A stretch of 64,000 nt of DNA, taken from NCBI RefSeq assembly GCF_022201045.2, contig NC_068563.1, positions 5,518,001-5,582,000 of the forward strand, written 5' to 3'. The notes beneath the pieces were generated by a model. It searched no databases. It was not told where the DNA came from and was given only the letters and a program-made list of their open reading frames with translations. Numbering within the stretch: position 1 is the stretch's first letter; every line of letters starts with the position of its first letter. Made by a program: the position numbers and the translations under genes. Below, piece after piece: positions 34,700 through 46,239 of this stretch. The stretch comes from Citrus sinensis. Taxonomy: Eukaryota > Streptophyta > Magnoliopsida > Sapindales > Rutaceae.

Positions 34700-37063
34700 A
34701 CTTACTAAAAATATCAAGGAGTAGAAATGAATTTTGAGTGGGACCCATAAATTTGGGAATAGGAGAGGTCGAATTGTGGAAATAGAAATAAGGAATGAAA
34801 ATGAAGAATGAATTGATATATTAACCTTTAAATAAAACAAAAAAAATCATTTTTTACCCCATTCAGATATTAAATAAAATAATTATAATAATAGATATAA
34901 TTAAAATAATAATAAAAATATAACAATAACAATTATTATTATTGTTATTGTTTTAAAAAATTTATTATTATTATTATTTATAATGATAATAATAGTAATA
35001 TTATTTTTACTGTTAATATTATTAATTATAATTATTACAATAAAAAATAACTATAATATTACTATTACTATTATAATGATAATTTTAACACAAGAACTAT
35101 CATTATAATAGTAATAGTTAATATAATAATAGTATTGTCATCATTTTATTATTCTATTATATTAATTACTAATTATTATTTTATTACAATAGTTGTGATT
35201 ATAAAAATGCTGAAATCATTTATTCTTTATTTTCTTAGTGAACAGATATATAATTAGGGGTGGACATAAACCCACAACCCATGAGTTTATCCAAACTCAA
35301 ACCAAATTAAATGGTTTGGGTTGGGTAAATCATTAAAATGGGTTAGATGTGGGTTTTATGTAGAAAACCATTTCATTATGGTTTGGGTATGGTTTACCCA
35401 TGGGTTATAGATAAAACCCCAACACTTAAATTTTCAAATGAAATAAATGAAAACAAAATAAATTAACACAAATAAGTGAAAGACCACCATTAAATTTTTT
35501 ACGGCGTGATCAATTGTCAACAGTTAGAAAATGAAAATAACAGTAAAAATAAATTTAAATTAAATAAATATTGTTGTAAATAACATAAATTTTTTTTCTT
35601 ATTTACAAAAATAATTCCTCCCACATGGAAAGATCATCATAGAAAGAGCAGGAGACTCTACTAATGATCAATAATAACTTGGCTTGGACTGGGTCCGATA
35701 TGCTAGATGTCGGCTAATTTTTGGTTAATAATTGAATGTAATGCCCATATTAAGTATTAAAACAAGAAATATATATTTTGATATGAGTAGAAAAATTAAT
35801 AATAAATTTTTTTCTTGTAATTATTTATTTTGTGAACATTTTCTTATAATAAATATTTTGTAATATTTTAAAATTAAATGTAAAAAGTATAGGTAAAATA
35901 TTTTATTATTTATCTTATAATAAATTTTTATTTGTCAATCAAGTTTTCTTATAATAATTTTTTTTATCATTTGACTAATAATTTTCTTATATATTTATTA
36001 TAAGAAAATTTTCAAAAAATAAATAAGTATAAAAAAAATTTATTATTAATTTTTTTGTTCATATCAAAACAAATATTTCTTATTTTTAATGCTTTATTTT
36101 TTATTTAGTTTCTATTCATGTGATTTATTTAATTTAGAATAAATATAAATAAAAGAGTAGTTGAAAATAAGGGTAATATTGTAAACTTATATTATTAGAG
36201 GAGTTTTTGGCCATTATAAAAGCAGAAGTGGGACAAATAATATATGTTGATTACTGTAGGGGGGAAACTGGCAATCTCCCTAAAATTAAACATATAAGTA
36301 GACAACATAACGCAAAACTACCAAAACGATAAATAAAAACAAATATTGCATAATTAAATAAATAACAAAGTGGCAAAATTTATTATTAGATTGTTAATGT
36401 CATGTTTGTGAAAGTTTATTATTAAAGTGTACGTTCTTATTTATTGAGAAATAATAATTTTTGTGATTAAACTTTATTTTGATTTTCTAGTATTCTTTAA
36501 TTTAAGGATTAAGTTATTGTAAAATTTATAATTTTTATCCACTATATTTTTTATATTTTAATATCAATTTAATAATTAATAACAATTAATAATTATTATA
36601 ATTTTGATATAATTAAATTTTATTAAAATAAAAATTATTTTGATAATAAAATTCAAACCAAACCCAAACCAAACTCAAATGGTTTGGTTTGGTTTGGGTT
36701 AAAAATATTTGAGTTGGTTTGGGTTGGATCCAAATTTTTATGGTTTGGTTTGGGTTGACTTAAAATCCAACCCAAACCAACCCATGCCCACCCCTATTTA
36801 ATATAATTATAATTAAGGTCATTTTAGGAATTTGTGATAATTTATTTTAATTATAAAATAAAATAAACAATACAACTCAAGTAAATAATTTATTCTAATT
36901 CTAATTCTCTATTTGGATTCTAACCCATTCTAATTTTTACCCATTCTAATGTCATATTGAAAAAAATAATTTATTCTTATTTTAATTTCAATCCATCTAA
37001 ATTTTCCAATCCATTCTAACTACAATAAAATAAACAGTAGATAAACAGGAAAGTAAACGCACC
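34700..37063. mobile_element. AAT-rich inverted-repeat element E3 with a nested hAT-like element
   Basis: The right end reads, in reverse, ggtgcgtttactttcc, the terminal motif of E1 and E4, with CCATTCTAA runs just inside. The left side has GACCCATAAATTTGGGAATAGG and AAT triplets as in E2. The left terminus is not clear and is given approximately. Confidence 0.5.
35255..36796. mobile_element. hAT-like non-autonomous element, TAGGGGTGGRCAT ends
   Basis: The left end taggggtggacataaaccca and the right end (reverse reading taggggtgggcatgggttgg) form inverted repeats. Next to them AACCCA/GGTTTGGGTT motifs are repeated in both arms. About 1.5 kb, AT-rich, no ORF. The flanks are too worn to show a duplication. 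Confidence 0.65.
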
Positions 37064-37202
37064 GTTCTAACACTGTTGTTGATGTCCTTGGACCTAACCG
37101 ATCAAGCCAGGCAACTCGTTCATTGTCAATTAAAGTTCAAGCCAAACTTCGTGTACACAGTGGTTTTATTTTTATATATTTCATTTCATTTTTTTTAGAC
37201 AG

Positions 37203-37504
37203 GTGGCACTTTCACGATAGATGGTCATGGATTGTGGTCCAGCATTGGACATGAGAGAATCTTCGTATTCATGACGAATCATAAAGACTGATTAGACTCG
37301 GCAGTGCCGGGCATGCCAATTATCTGTGAGCTACAGACCTTCCACTTATATCCGAAATCAAAGAGATAATGCAGAATGCATTGGGGACTCCTGTAGATGT
37401 TGGTAAGCAGTTGCTGAAGAATGAGGGTCCTGAGATTCGCTGAAGCACCTGATTGAGTTTCCCTAATTCAAAGACAAGGGCAGATTATCAAGTCCAAGCT
37501 AATT
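37203..37504 (+). pseudogene. AAA unit 2, C-terminal exon remnant
   Basis: After a tttagacag acceptor-like sequence the segment tracks exon 2 of unit 1: GLWSS, then ERIFVFMTNHKD followed by a stop, a deletion that removes the arginine-finger and MDVHI region, then LISEIKEIMQNALGTPVDVG and KQLLKNEGPEIR. Stops, deletions and shifts make it non-functional. EIKEIMQN is shared only with unit 1, so it belongs to unit 2, whose N-terminal remnant lies at 28786-29292. Confidence 0.85.
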
Positions 37505-38599
37505 AAAAAGAATTTTGAGGGTCAAGTTTGATGTTACTCGGTGCCCTTGTATGATCTTACAAAAAAAAAAAAAAAAAAAAAAACCAGAGCCATTGGATGA
37601 AGAAAGTGTTTATAGAAAAAGGAGACTGTGGGTTCCACCATCTCAGGATTATTCCTTGAAAGGTGAGGCCCTCCCTATCCACTCCACTGGAGCCACTTTA
37701 AAAAAAAGTAACGGAAAGTTATAATGAAAGGTTCACAGAGACTAAAAAAAGAAAGAAGGAACCTGCTATGTTTGGAGATGCTCCAACTTACGGACAGCAT
37801 CGGATCCATGCTTTTTTTAATCAACCAACTTTAATGAGACTTTCTTAAGAACAAAATTTAACTTGCCTTTCAGAATCATTTGCAAATAACTCTTGCCTTT
37901 CAGAATCATTTGCAAATAACTAATAGCATTATTTGTAAAATCATAACCTAACCCTGCACTTGTCAATACATTTTTTTTTAACCTTTTTTTTTCAAAGAGG
38001 ATCACTGGACTTGTCAATATATTCGTTTTCGAGTAATTTTCATTTCTTTGCTAACCAGTCTAAGACAATGAATTTAACTTAACGCTACAGTTCCTGGGGA
38101 TTGAAATTTCTTTCCAAGTCTTTCACTCGAAAAGTTTCAGCTAAATTATCATAATCATAACAAAGTATTGCGGTTAAGACTACCTAATACTAGTATTAAA
38201 GTTTAGGTTCACCAATAATTTTAGCCCAACCATTTGATAAGGAGATTCGAAGTATGAGGAGAGATTGTTAAAGTTATTTCACATTGATGGTGGTGAATTT
38301 ATAAATAGTAGAAAAAGCCCGGTGAAAGTGAGACTAAACCATTGAGTAAATCCTAAGTGTTCTAAATGAGTGAGATCTCTTAAACATATATAGAAGTAAA
38401 ATGTAGGTGTCGTTTGTTTTTTTATAAATCTGAATATACTTGAATTGGTATGAAATTTAAATGGATGTAAAGATATGGATATGAATAATATTTTCATTTT
38501 TTTGTGTGAATATATGAAAATAAGTAATAAATTGCTTTTTTTTCTTAAAAACTAAAACCATAGACTTTTACATTTGTATCCTTATTAAATTTGAATGTA

Positions 38600-38638
<39 letters not shown>

Positions 38639-39500
38639 TGCGTGTGTGTGTAATAAATATCAACGAGTATAAATACCATAATATTTTATTATATATAAGC
38701 AAAATCATATTCAAGTGAATACATAATGATTTTGAAATTATAATATATAATTTTTTTATACAAACAAATTATATAATTACATTAGAAAGCTTAAAAACAA
38801 TATTTTCGATCACCAATAATGGGAGATTTAAGAACTTGATAAGAGAAGCAAAATGACGAGGGATTCCAGACTACTAAAAAAAGTAAAGATTAGATTATTA
38901 ATGGGTAAACATAGATGGGTGGATATTGGGATAGACATGAAAAATAAATAATAAAATAGAGATATGTTTTCTATTAGAAATTAGTTGGCTTATTTAGATT
39001 TCTCTATTCAATAAAAAGTCAAAAAATTGACTTACTTTATTAATTCAAAATTATCTAAAAAGTTTTATTAAAATATAAAAATAAATACCTTCAATTAACT
39101 TAATTAAATAAGTCAAGTAACTTGTTTGATACAACTTTTCAAATAAAGTTTATTTAAATAGAACTTTTACAAGTAAAACTTATATCCAAAAAAATTTATT
39201 TGTTTGATTTTTAATGAGAGATTTATTAAAATTTACAAAATTACTTTAATGGATAAACTTTTTAATATTATGTCATGAAAAAAATAAATAAAATTGTTAA
39301 ATAAATAAATAATATTTTTAATATTTTAATGTTTAAAAAACTTAAAATATGAGTTTTGATAGTCGAAGTTAAGTAACTTATTTAATCTTTAAAATTCCAC
39401 TAAAAAATAACTAAAAGATAAAAAAATTTAAATAAAAACTTATGAAATTAAATCATCACTTATTACTATTAAACAAGTACTCAATTAAAAAAACAAACAC
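37505..39500. other. intergenic region upstream of AAA unit 3
   Basis: No gene recognised. It contains an A-run at 37561-37582, a 30-bp duplication (37862-37921) and an (AT)n tract with an adjoining (GT)n at about 38603-38652. Low-complexity AT sequence makes up the rest. Confidence 0.6.
37862..37921. repeat. perfect 30-bp tandem duplication
   Basis: Two adjacent identical units, each starting cttgcctttcagaatcattt, at 37862-37891 and 37892-37921. Confidence 0.9.
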
Positions 39501-39645
39501 GTGAGAGGCAAGTCCAATCGAACCTAAAAAAAAGGGTCGAAGTGAGAGGTAGTCAGAGGCAAGTCCAATCGAATCTAAAAAAAGAAACAATGTGAGAGGA
39601 AGTGAGGGGCAAGTCCAATCGAACCTAAAGAAAGAAAATTATTCT
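39501..39645. repeat. three tandem ~50-bp repeats upstream of AAA unit 3
   Basis: The core aagtccaatcgaa recurs at 39510, 39561 and 39611, each with GTGAGAGG before it and CTAAA(A/G)AAA after it. The array ends about 220 bp before the ATG of unit 3, so it lies in the promoter or leader. Effect unknown. Confidence 0.8.
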
Positions 39646-39864
39646 ATTTTTGGCTTTGCACTCAACTGCCGACAAATAGTCAAATCTTCTCCATAATGCA
39701 TTTACCTCACTCCTACCATTTTTTAAAACCTTCATAGCTTAAAACATCTTCAATTCCACACCATTTTCTTTCTTTTTTAACTCAATCATGTTCACTTTCT
39801 CGAAATAAAACCAATTCAAAAACCATTCTTTTCCCCACAAACCAAACGGCAAAAAAAAAAAAAA

Positions 39865-42800
39865 ATGTTTTTTGACAGTGCCCAGATACCATCCCTACCG
39901 ACCATGATGTCTGTTGCAGCATCTGCAGCTGCTACATTTATGCTCGTTCAATCATTTGCTCGTCACTACTTGCCTCATGAGGTTAGTGCCTTCATTGATG
40001 TTAAACTGAAAAACTTAATAGCAAGATTTTGCAATGAGTTAACTCTGCTCATTGAAGAATATGATGATGGCCTCAACCAAAACAAGCTCTTTAAAGCTGC
40101 AAAGCTTTATCTTGAACCCAAAATCCCACCTTATGTGAAAAGAATTAAACTCAACTTGGCAAAGAAGGAAACAAATGTTTCACTTTCTCTTGAAAAAAAT
40201 GAAGAAATTGTTGATGTCTTTAATGGGGTTCAGCTAAAATGGAAGTTTGAGTCCAAACCAGACCCAGAGCGTGAGGTTCACAATAATCAGAATTATTTGG
40301 TTAAATCAAATATCACATTCTTTGCTTTGAGATTTCACAAGAAGCATAAAGACACTGTCTTGCGTACTTACATTCCTCACATCTTGAAGAAATCTAAAGA
40401 GTTAAGCAAGAAAAAGAAAACTTTGAAGCTTTTTACACTGTTTCCTTATAGAGGAGATACAGAAATTTGGCAATCAGTGAATCTTGATCATCCAGCCACA
40501 TTTGATACCTTAGCTATGGATTTTGATATGAAGAAGATGATAATGGATGATCTTGAGAGGTTTCTGAAGAGGAAAGAGTTTTATAAGAGAGTTGGCAAGG
40601 CATGGAAACGGGGGTATCTGCTGTATGGTCCTCCAGGGACCGGAAAATCAAGCTTGATTGCTGCCATGGCTAATTATATCAATTTTGATGTCTATGACTT
40701 GGAGCTGTCTAGTGTGGAGGGAAATAAGGATTTAAGGCAGATATTGATTGCCACAGAGAATAAGTCCATTCTGGTCGTGGAGGACATTGATTGTTGCCTT
40801 GAAATGCAGGACAGGCTTGCAAAGGCCAAAGCTGCAATTCCCGACTTGTATCGTTCTGCATGTAATCAAGGAAATCGGGTGATCTTATTCTCCTCTATTA
40901 ATTTCTTTATTTAATGATTCTTAATACTGTGATTTTCAATATCATGTTCCTTCTTTATCGTCCATGGTGAAAATGAGTCTCATATTTTAGCTAAGCTTAT
41001 CTGGTGTATGTTTACCACCAGTGTAGAAGTTGGAAATCAGGAATTTGTTGTCAATTATATCCGTATTCGTTTACATTGTGTTCATTGAGTGGTTTTTAGT
41101 AATTTTTGGGACTTTCGCCGATGGGGAGACCCCAGAGGATCTGAAATTATATGATAGCATCAGCATTGAATACTCTTATTCTAGGATTGGCAAAGGTAGC
41201 ATTTCTTGTGACTGTTTCCAGAGGATTTCTCTTATTCATTTTGAACAAATCGACTCCTCTAGAGACTCTTCCTCATAGTTATAGGACTCCCATTTTCCGA
41301 TCACTAATTTCCTAGATAGGAATGGCAAAAGCTGGACCTGATTTGGATATAGGTACTTCTGCATCCGGATCCACATCGATATTTTGGTATCCACATCTAC
41401 ATTTAGATTCAAAAAAAAGTATGTCGATCCAGATGCTTGTAATACGTGTGCGGTTTGTGGGCAGATTTTTTGGATATTTGAAATCGTGTTGGGGTTTTGG
41501 CTTAGGAATACTAGGTATCCAATTCAAAAGACTAGCCTATTAAGTGGAGTAGCCTATCCTACTAATAAACCCAAGTGACTTTCCTTTATTAGTTAATGTG
41601 AGACAAAACTCAATTATCTCCTCCCAGACGAAAGGACCGTGCCTATTGGATAGAGTAGCGTATCATACTTATAAACCCAAGTAACTCTAATTTACTAGTC
41701 AATATGTGACACAACTTAACAATCCCCCCTCGAATGAAACGACCGCGGGGCCCAATTCTTTCGTCCAACATATTTGTTCCACCACTACATTATGACTACT
41801 GGGATTTGGCTCTAATACCACTTTTTAGGGGGCTTAACTTAGGATTTTTAAGCATTCAACCCAAATGACTAGTCTATTAGATGAAGTGACCTATCCCACT
41901 TATAAACCCCAGTAAGTCACCTTTATTAGCAAATGTGGAACACAACTCAACAATCTGCATAATACTAAATTAAAATTAAAAGAATTCAACTAATTTACCT
42001 AATAAAATCCAACATAATTAAACTATCAACATTAGAATAACATACAATAACACTACAAATCCACAAACAAAAATACTACAATATAAATCAAACTTCAAGA
42101 ATAATATAAAACCAACTATGCCAGTCTGACAACACCAAAAATTCTCAAATAAAAACATCATAAATCCGCCTAGATTTCAAGCAGGTGTGTTTCACTTTTA
42201 AGGTTAGGTTAGATTTTTTTCATTTAAGTCATTTAACTTATATATTTGCTGATTGAATTTTAATTAATAAATAATATTTAAACTAAAAGATATGCGGATT
42301 CAGATATTTGGCTTTCCGAATACACTTACACTGTGCCCAGATCTAAATCCAGATCCGCACAGATCTTTAATATTAGCATTTAGATCGACATTTTTTAATG
42401 TGTAAATCCATATTTTTTTGAATTAGTATCTTCTGAATCTTTGTGGAACCCGATATTTTTGCCATCCCTATTCCTAGAAGGGAAACAATAGGAAATTGGA
42501 GGGGTAAAGCGTGCCATATTATGATTTGATGCAACTTATGTTGTCATTGCAAGGATTTCTAAACTCTGCATGCAGATAAGTGATATGTGGCAAACTATAT
42601 TTATAGGTGGTTTAGATTTGTCTGGGAGCAACATTTCTCTTGCAAGATAATAGACCACTCAACTATATAGATATTGTTTCAAAAGATAATGCTTAGACCA
42701 GTGCTACGGCTCTTAAGGCTGTTCTTGCGAATCATACCTATACATCCCTGACTTATATCACATATTTTCCTCAGTTTCAGGTGACCTTATCAGGATTGCT

Positions 42801-43230
42801 AAACTTTATTGATGGATTGTGGTCCAGTTGTGGAGATGAGCGGATCATAATATTCACAACTAATCATAAAGACAGACTTGACCCTGCTTTGTTGCGCCCA
42901 GGCCGTATGGACGTGCACATTCATATGTCCTATTGCACTCCATGTGGATTCAAAATGCTGGCCTCAAACTACCTTGGGATCACCGAGCATCCACTTTTCT
43001 TGGAGGTTGAAGAGTTGATAGAGAAAGTAGAGGTGACTCCTGCTGATGTAGCTGAGCAACTGATGAGGGATGAGGTGCCCAAAATTGCACTTAGTGGGCT
43101 AATTCAGTTTCTTCAGATAAAGAAGAGGGAAACTGGTGAAAGTAAAGCTAAAGAAGCAGAAGAAACAGCAAGGGGAGCAGAAAATATTCAAGAGCTTTCT
43201 GAGAAAACCGATGAAGTGGAGACTCAATAG
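39865..43230 (+). CDS. AAA unit 3: intact BCS1/AATP1-like AAA-ATPase
   Basis: Exon 1 is 39865-40878 (338 codons) and exon 2 is 42781-43230, joined in phase 0 across a 1902-bp intron (donor cgg|gtgatc, acceptor tttcag). The protein is 487 residues, the family length. Order: hydrophobic anchor about residues 12-35 (SVAASAAATFMLV); AAA-associated domain with FKAAKLYLEPKIPP and FHKKHKDTVLRTYIPHIL; Walker A GPPGTGKS 255-262; Walker B LVVEDIDC with E306-D307; sensor 1 FTTNHKD (N366); arginine fingers R377 and R380 in LRPGRMD; an acidic, Lys-rich tail. Family: membrane-anchored AAA-ATPases (AtOM66/AATP1/HSR4 type) with stress or defence roles; substrate unknown. The ATG follows an A-run and matches unit 6's start. 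The intron carries a 1.15-kb hAT-like element, which splicing should remove. This is the only complete, undamaged unit in the window. Confidence 0.94.
41317..42470. mobile_element. hAT-like non-autonomous element in the intron of AAA unit 3
   Basis: Perfect 8-bp target-site duplication ttcctaga (41309-41316 and 42471-42478). The inverted ends are taggaatggcaaaa and, reversed, tagggatggcaaaaa. GGATCCACATC/GATCCGCA motifs recur in both arms. 1154 bp, no transposase. It belongs to the same broad TAGGGATGGCAA group as the element at 33807. Confidence 0.88.
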
Positions 43231-44696
43231 ATTTGTATGGAAGTCTGCAAGTAGCTTTTTTTTTTTCCTTAGTTTCACTTGGTACTTATCTTAGTGATAT
43301 ATAACATATATCTGGGTATTTCGTTTCCTCAAAAAATGTCCGGTAGTGACAGGGTTTGGCTTGAAATCTATGTCGCATATAATGTGTGAAAATGATATTA
43401 TCTATGAAAAGTTTATTTACCGCGTGCACTTGGTTGTGTGTTCTGATCATTTCAGGTCATCAAATAATTTAGGAGCAAGTTTGCGGAAAGGCCATTCGGA
43501 GATCTATTGTGTATGTTTTTTAATCCTAGTTTCTTTATTTGCTTACCAATGCTGAATATTATTTATTCCTATTTGTTTTACGTTGTTTAATGATAATTAT
43601 TTCTTTCTTACATATTTGCTGTGTGTTTTAACCAAATACGGCTCATTGTTACCCGGGACCTCAGGCGAAATTATTGCAATGGGCCCTTGTTTATTTATAT
43701 ATCCATGCCAGTGCAAAAATATTTAATTGCATTATCTTATTTTTCTGGCTTTTTGAGGTTCAGAATTAAAAATTTTAAGTTAAAACAAGTGATTTCATTC
43801 TGAGTGAATATCGGCGGGGAGCAGAGGAGGTGAATTAAGGGGCAGTTATGTTCCGGGTGACTTTTTTGGTCCCTTCAATATTTTTCAACCTATTCAATGG
43901 CGGTGTCTGGGTGCCCTAAGCATTTTGGAAAATAAGTTAACTAGAATTGACCCTCTCTCCCTCTCTTAAATCCGTATGCATGTTCCCTGGCTATTTTTCA
44001 AGTTTAACTAAAATTTCCCTCCTAAAACTAGGTTTTTATACTTTCCATAATTCAAAAATTTTCTCTCCAATCAGTCTTCTTCTTTTTTTATTTTATTTTT
44101 AAAGCTAGTTTCAAAAGAGAAAGAAATAGTTATACGTAGTACTAGAAATTTGGTTGTTGTTAAGCTAAATGATTAATTGGGTGCCATTTATTTGAGACTT
44201 CTGTTTTGGGGGGGGGGGGGGGGGTGGAGTCTGGAGTCTCAACCACATTCATATGGATTGGTATGGAATTGAATTGTTATTATGCTAAATAATTAAAAAA
44301 AAATAACATAAAATAAAAGACTTTTAAACTTGTCTGAAGCCATAACTGGAAGTTTGAATTCTCACAAGAATAAAACTAAAAAATTTACTTAAATCTCACA
44401 AATAGATTAAAATTTTTTCCACTTCGCAAAGTTGGCAAGGGATCGATGATCTTTAGAATTCATTCAATTTCATACAATTTGAGTAACAGAATAGAGGTAT
44501 CCTTATATAGATACGATAATGATTTAATTCATTCAGTTTTAGTCACAACGGAGATATAAGAACCTAATTAATTTGAAATTCGAAAGATTATTTTCTATAT
44601 TTTTTAAATTCGGCAGCATAACAAAATGTACTTAAACAGTAAAAGCTAATACGTTATAAAAAAAAATTATTAAAATTTGAAATTAAAGAGTAGAGG
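43231..44696. other. intergenic spacer between AAA units 3 and 4
   Basis: No gene recognised beyond the 3' flank of unit 3. A G-run of about 18 bases lies near 44206-44224. Short ORFs here have no domains. Confidence 0.5.
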
Positions 44697-45285
44697 ACTA
44701 GAGGCCATCCATAACGACCATGATGTCTGTTGTAGCATCTGCAGCAGCTACCTTTATATGCTTATTCGATCCTAAGCTCGTCAGTTCTTGCCTCCTGAGG
44801 TTAGTGCCTACATTGATCATATATTCAGAAGCCTTGTCGCAAGAATTTTTAGTGAGTAAACGTCTGTCATTGAAGAGTATGATGATGGCCCCAACAAAAA
44901 AAACACTCTTAGTGCACAACTTTATCTTGAACACAAAATCCCTCCCAATGTGAATAGAATCGATATCTGTTTGACAGAGAAGGAAACCAAAGTTTCACTT
45001 TTTGTTGAGAAGAATGAAGAGATTGTTGATTCTTGTCGAATAAAATGGAGATTTGGGACAAAACCAGCCCCAGAGCATGAGGTTCATAATAAAGGCAACA
45101 CTATGGTTAAGCCCCAAGTCCCATGCTTTGAGCTGAGATTCCACAAGAAGCATAAAGGCACTATCTTGCGTAATTACATACCTCATGTCTTGAGAAAAAT
45201 CTCAAGAGTTAAGCAAGTAAAGAATACTTTGAAGCTTTTTACTTCGAGGTCTTATAGAGGGGAAGTATCAATAGAAGGGGAGTAG
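44697..45285 (+). pseudogene. AAA unit 4, piece A (N-terminal part of exon 1)
   Basis: It aligns with units 3 and 5 from the residues after the start Met (PSITTMMSVVASAAATF); the ATG itself reads agg. The frame shifts and stops in the anchor region, then continues as VIEEYDDGPN, AQLYLEHKIPPNVNRI, RFHKKHKGTILRNYIPHVL and LKLFTSRSYRGE. It ends at about 45285, where the LTR of Copia-3 starts at 45290. Clearly non-functional. Unit 4 continues at 49144, 51243 and 55499. Confidence 0.88.
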
Positions 45286-45289
45286 CAAC

Positions 45290-45956
45290 TGTTGGGAAAG
45301 AGAATCACACAAGCAGTTGAAAATTAAGCAGAAACGAAACTTTTTCTCTTTTTGTGTGATTAAAATAGGATGTGCACCATAAATAAATAGGTAGAAAAAT
45401 AAAACAATTAATCTAAAGTAAAAACCAACCACAAGAGACATAAATTTTTATGCGGAAAACTCAAGTAAAAAAAACTACGGGACCGTAGTCCAATATAATC
45501 TTCCATTATATTAATGAGATTACAACACAAATTCTTCTCTAAATAATACTAGAGACTATCAATATCAAAAATCTCAATATTCTTGACTTATAGTAACAAC
45601 TTAATAATTATCTCTCTAACAAGTGAGTATCATAAATAATAGACAACGAAATGATAAAATAAAAATCAAGATCACTAAGATTGTAGAGGGCGATGCCATG
45701 AACTTACCTTCAAGATTTAAGAAAAAATGGAATTAAAATTGCCAAGATTAAAATCACTATTCCCAAATTAAAAACCTCTACTGGCTTTTGTTTCACCTCC
45801 GGCTTCTCCTGCACGCACAGGCAGCAACGTTCACTTGCTTTTAAAAGTCAAATTGCATGTAAATTTTCACTTAGCCCCTCAATGTATTTTAATTACTTAA
45901 TTGCCTAAACTTATTTAAATTTGGGCTTAGGCCACCCAAATGAGATGGATCCAACA
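45290..45956 (-). repeat. 3' LTR of Copia-3
   Basis: 667 bp, on plus starting tgttgggaaagag and ending ggatccaaca, so TGTTGG...CCAACA at the two tips. It adjoins the polypurine tract at about 45958-45973. Confidence 0.8.
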
Positions 45957-46239
45957 AATATCCCCCTCCAGATCATGTCGGAGGCACCACCAAACTCGCT
46001 TTCTGCATACAGTTTTTCAGCTTCTCCTTAGGTAATAACTTTGTCATCATATCTGACTCATTTTCCGTTGTGTGTATCTTTTCAAGTTGCAACTATCTCT
46101 TCTCAAGCACATCTCATATCCAATGATACCTCACATCAATATGCTTGGATTTCAAAAGATATGTTGAATTCTTTGCCAAGTGAATGACACTCTGACTGTC
46201 ACAGTACACAATAAAGTTGTCTTGCTTCACAACAATCTC

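Noticed and set aside
35255-36796. 8-bp target duplication for this hAT-like element
   Set aside because: The flanks tatataat and tttaatat do not match; only the inverted ends were used to call it.
39501-39645. CRISPR-like spaced repeats
   Set aside because: Only three imperfect copies, in a plant nuclear genome; ordinary tandem duplication.
41322-41578. Small ORFs inside the intron of AAA unit 3
   Set aside because: They lie within the hAT-like element and do not encode a transposase.
44206-44224. Long G-run (and the C-run near 62889-62904) as functional G-quadruplex sites
   Set aside because: Plain homopolymers whose length may be a sequencing artefact; no further support.
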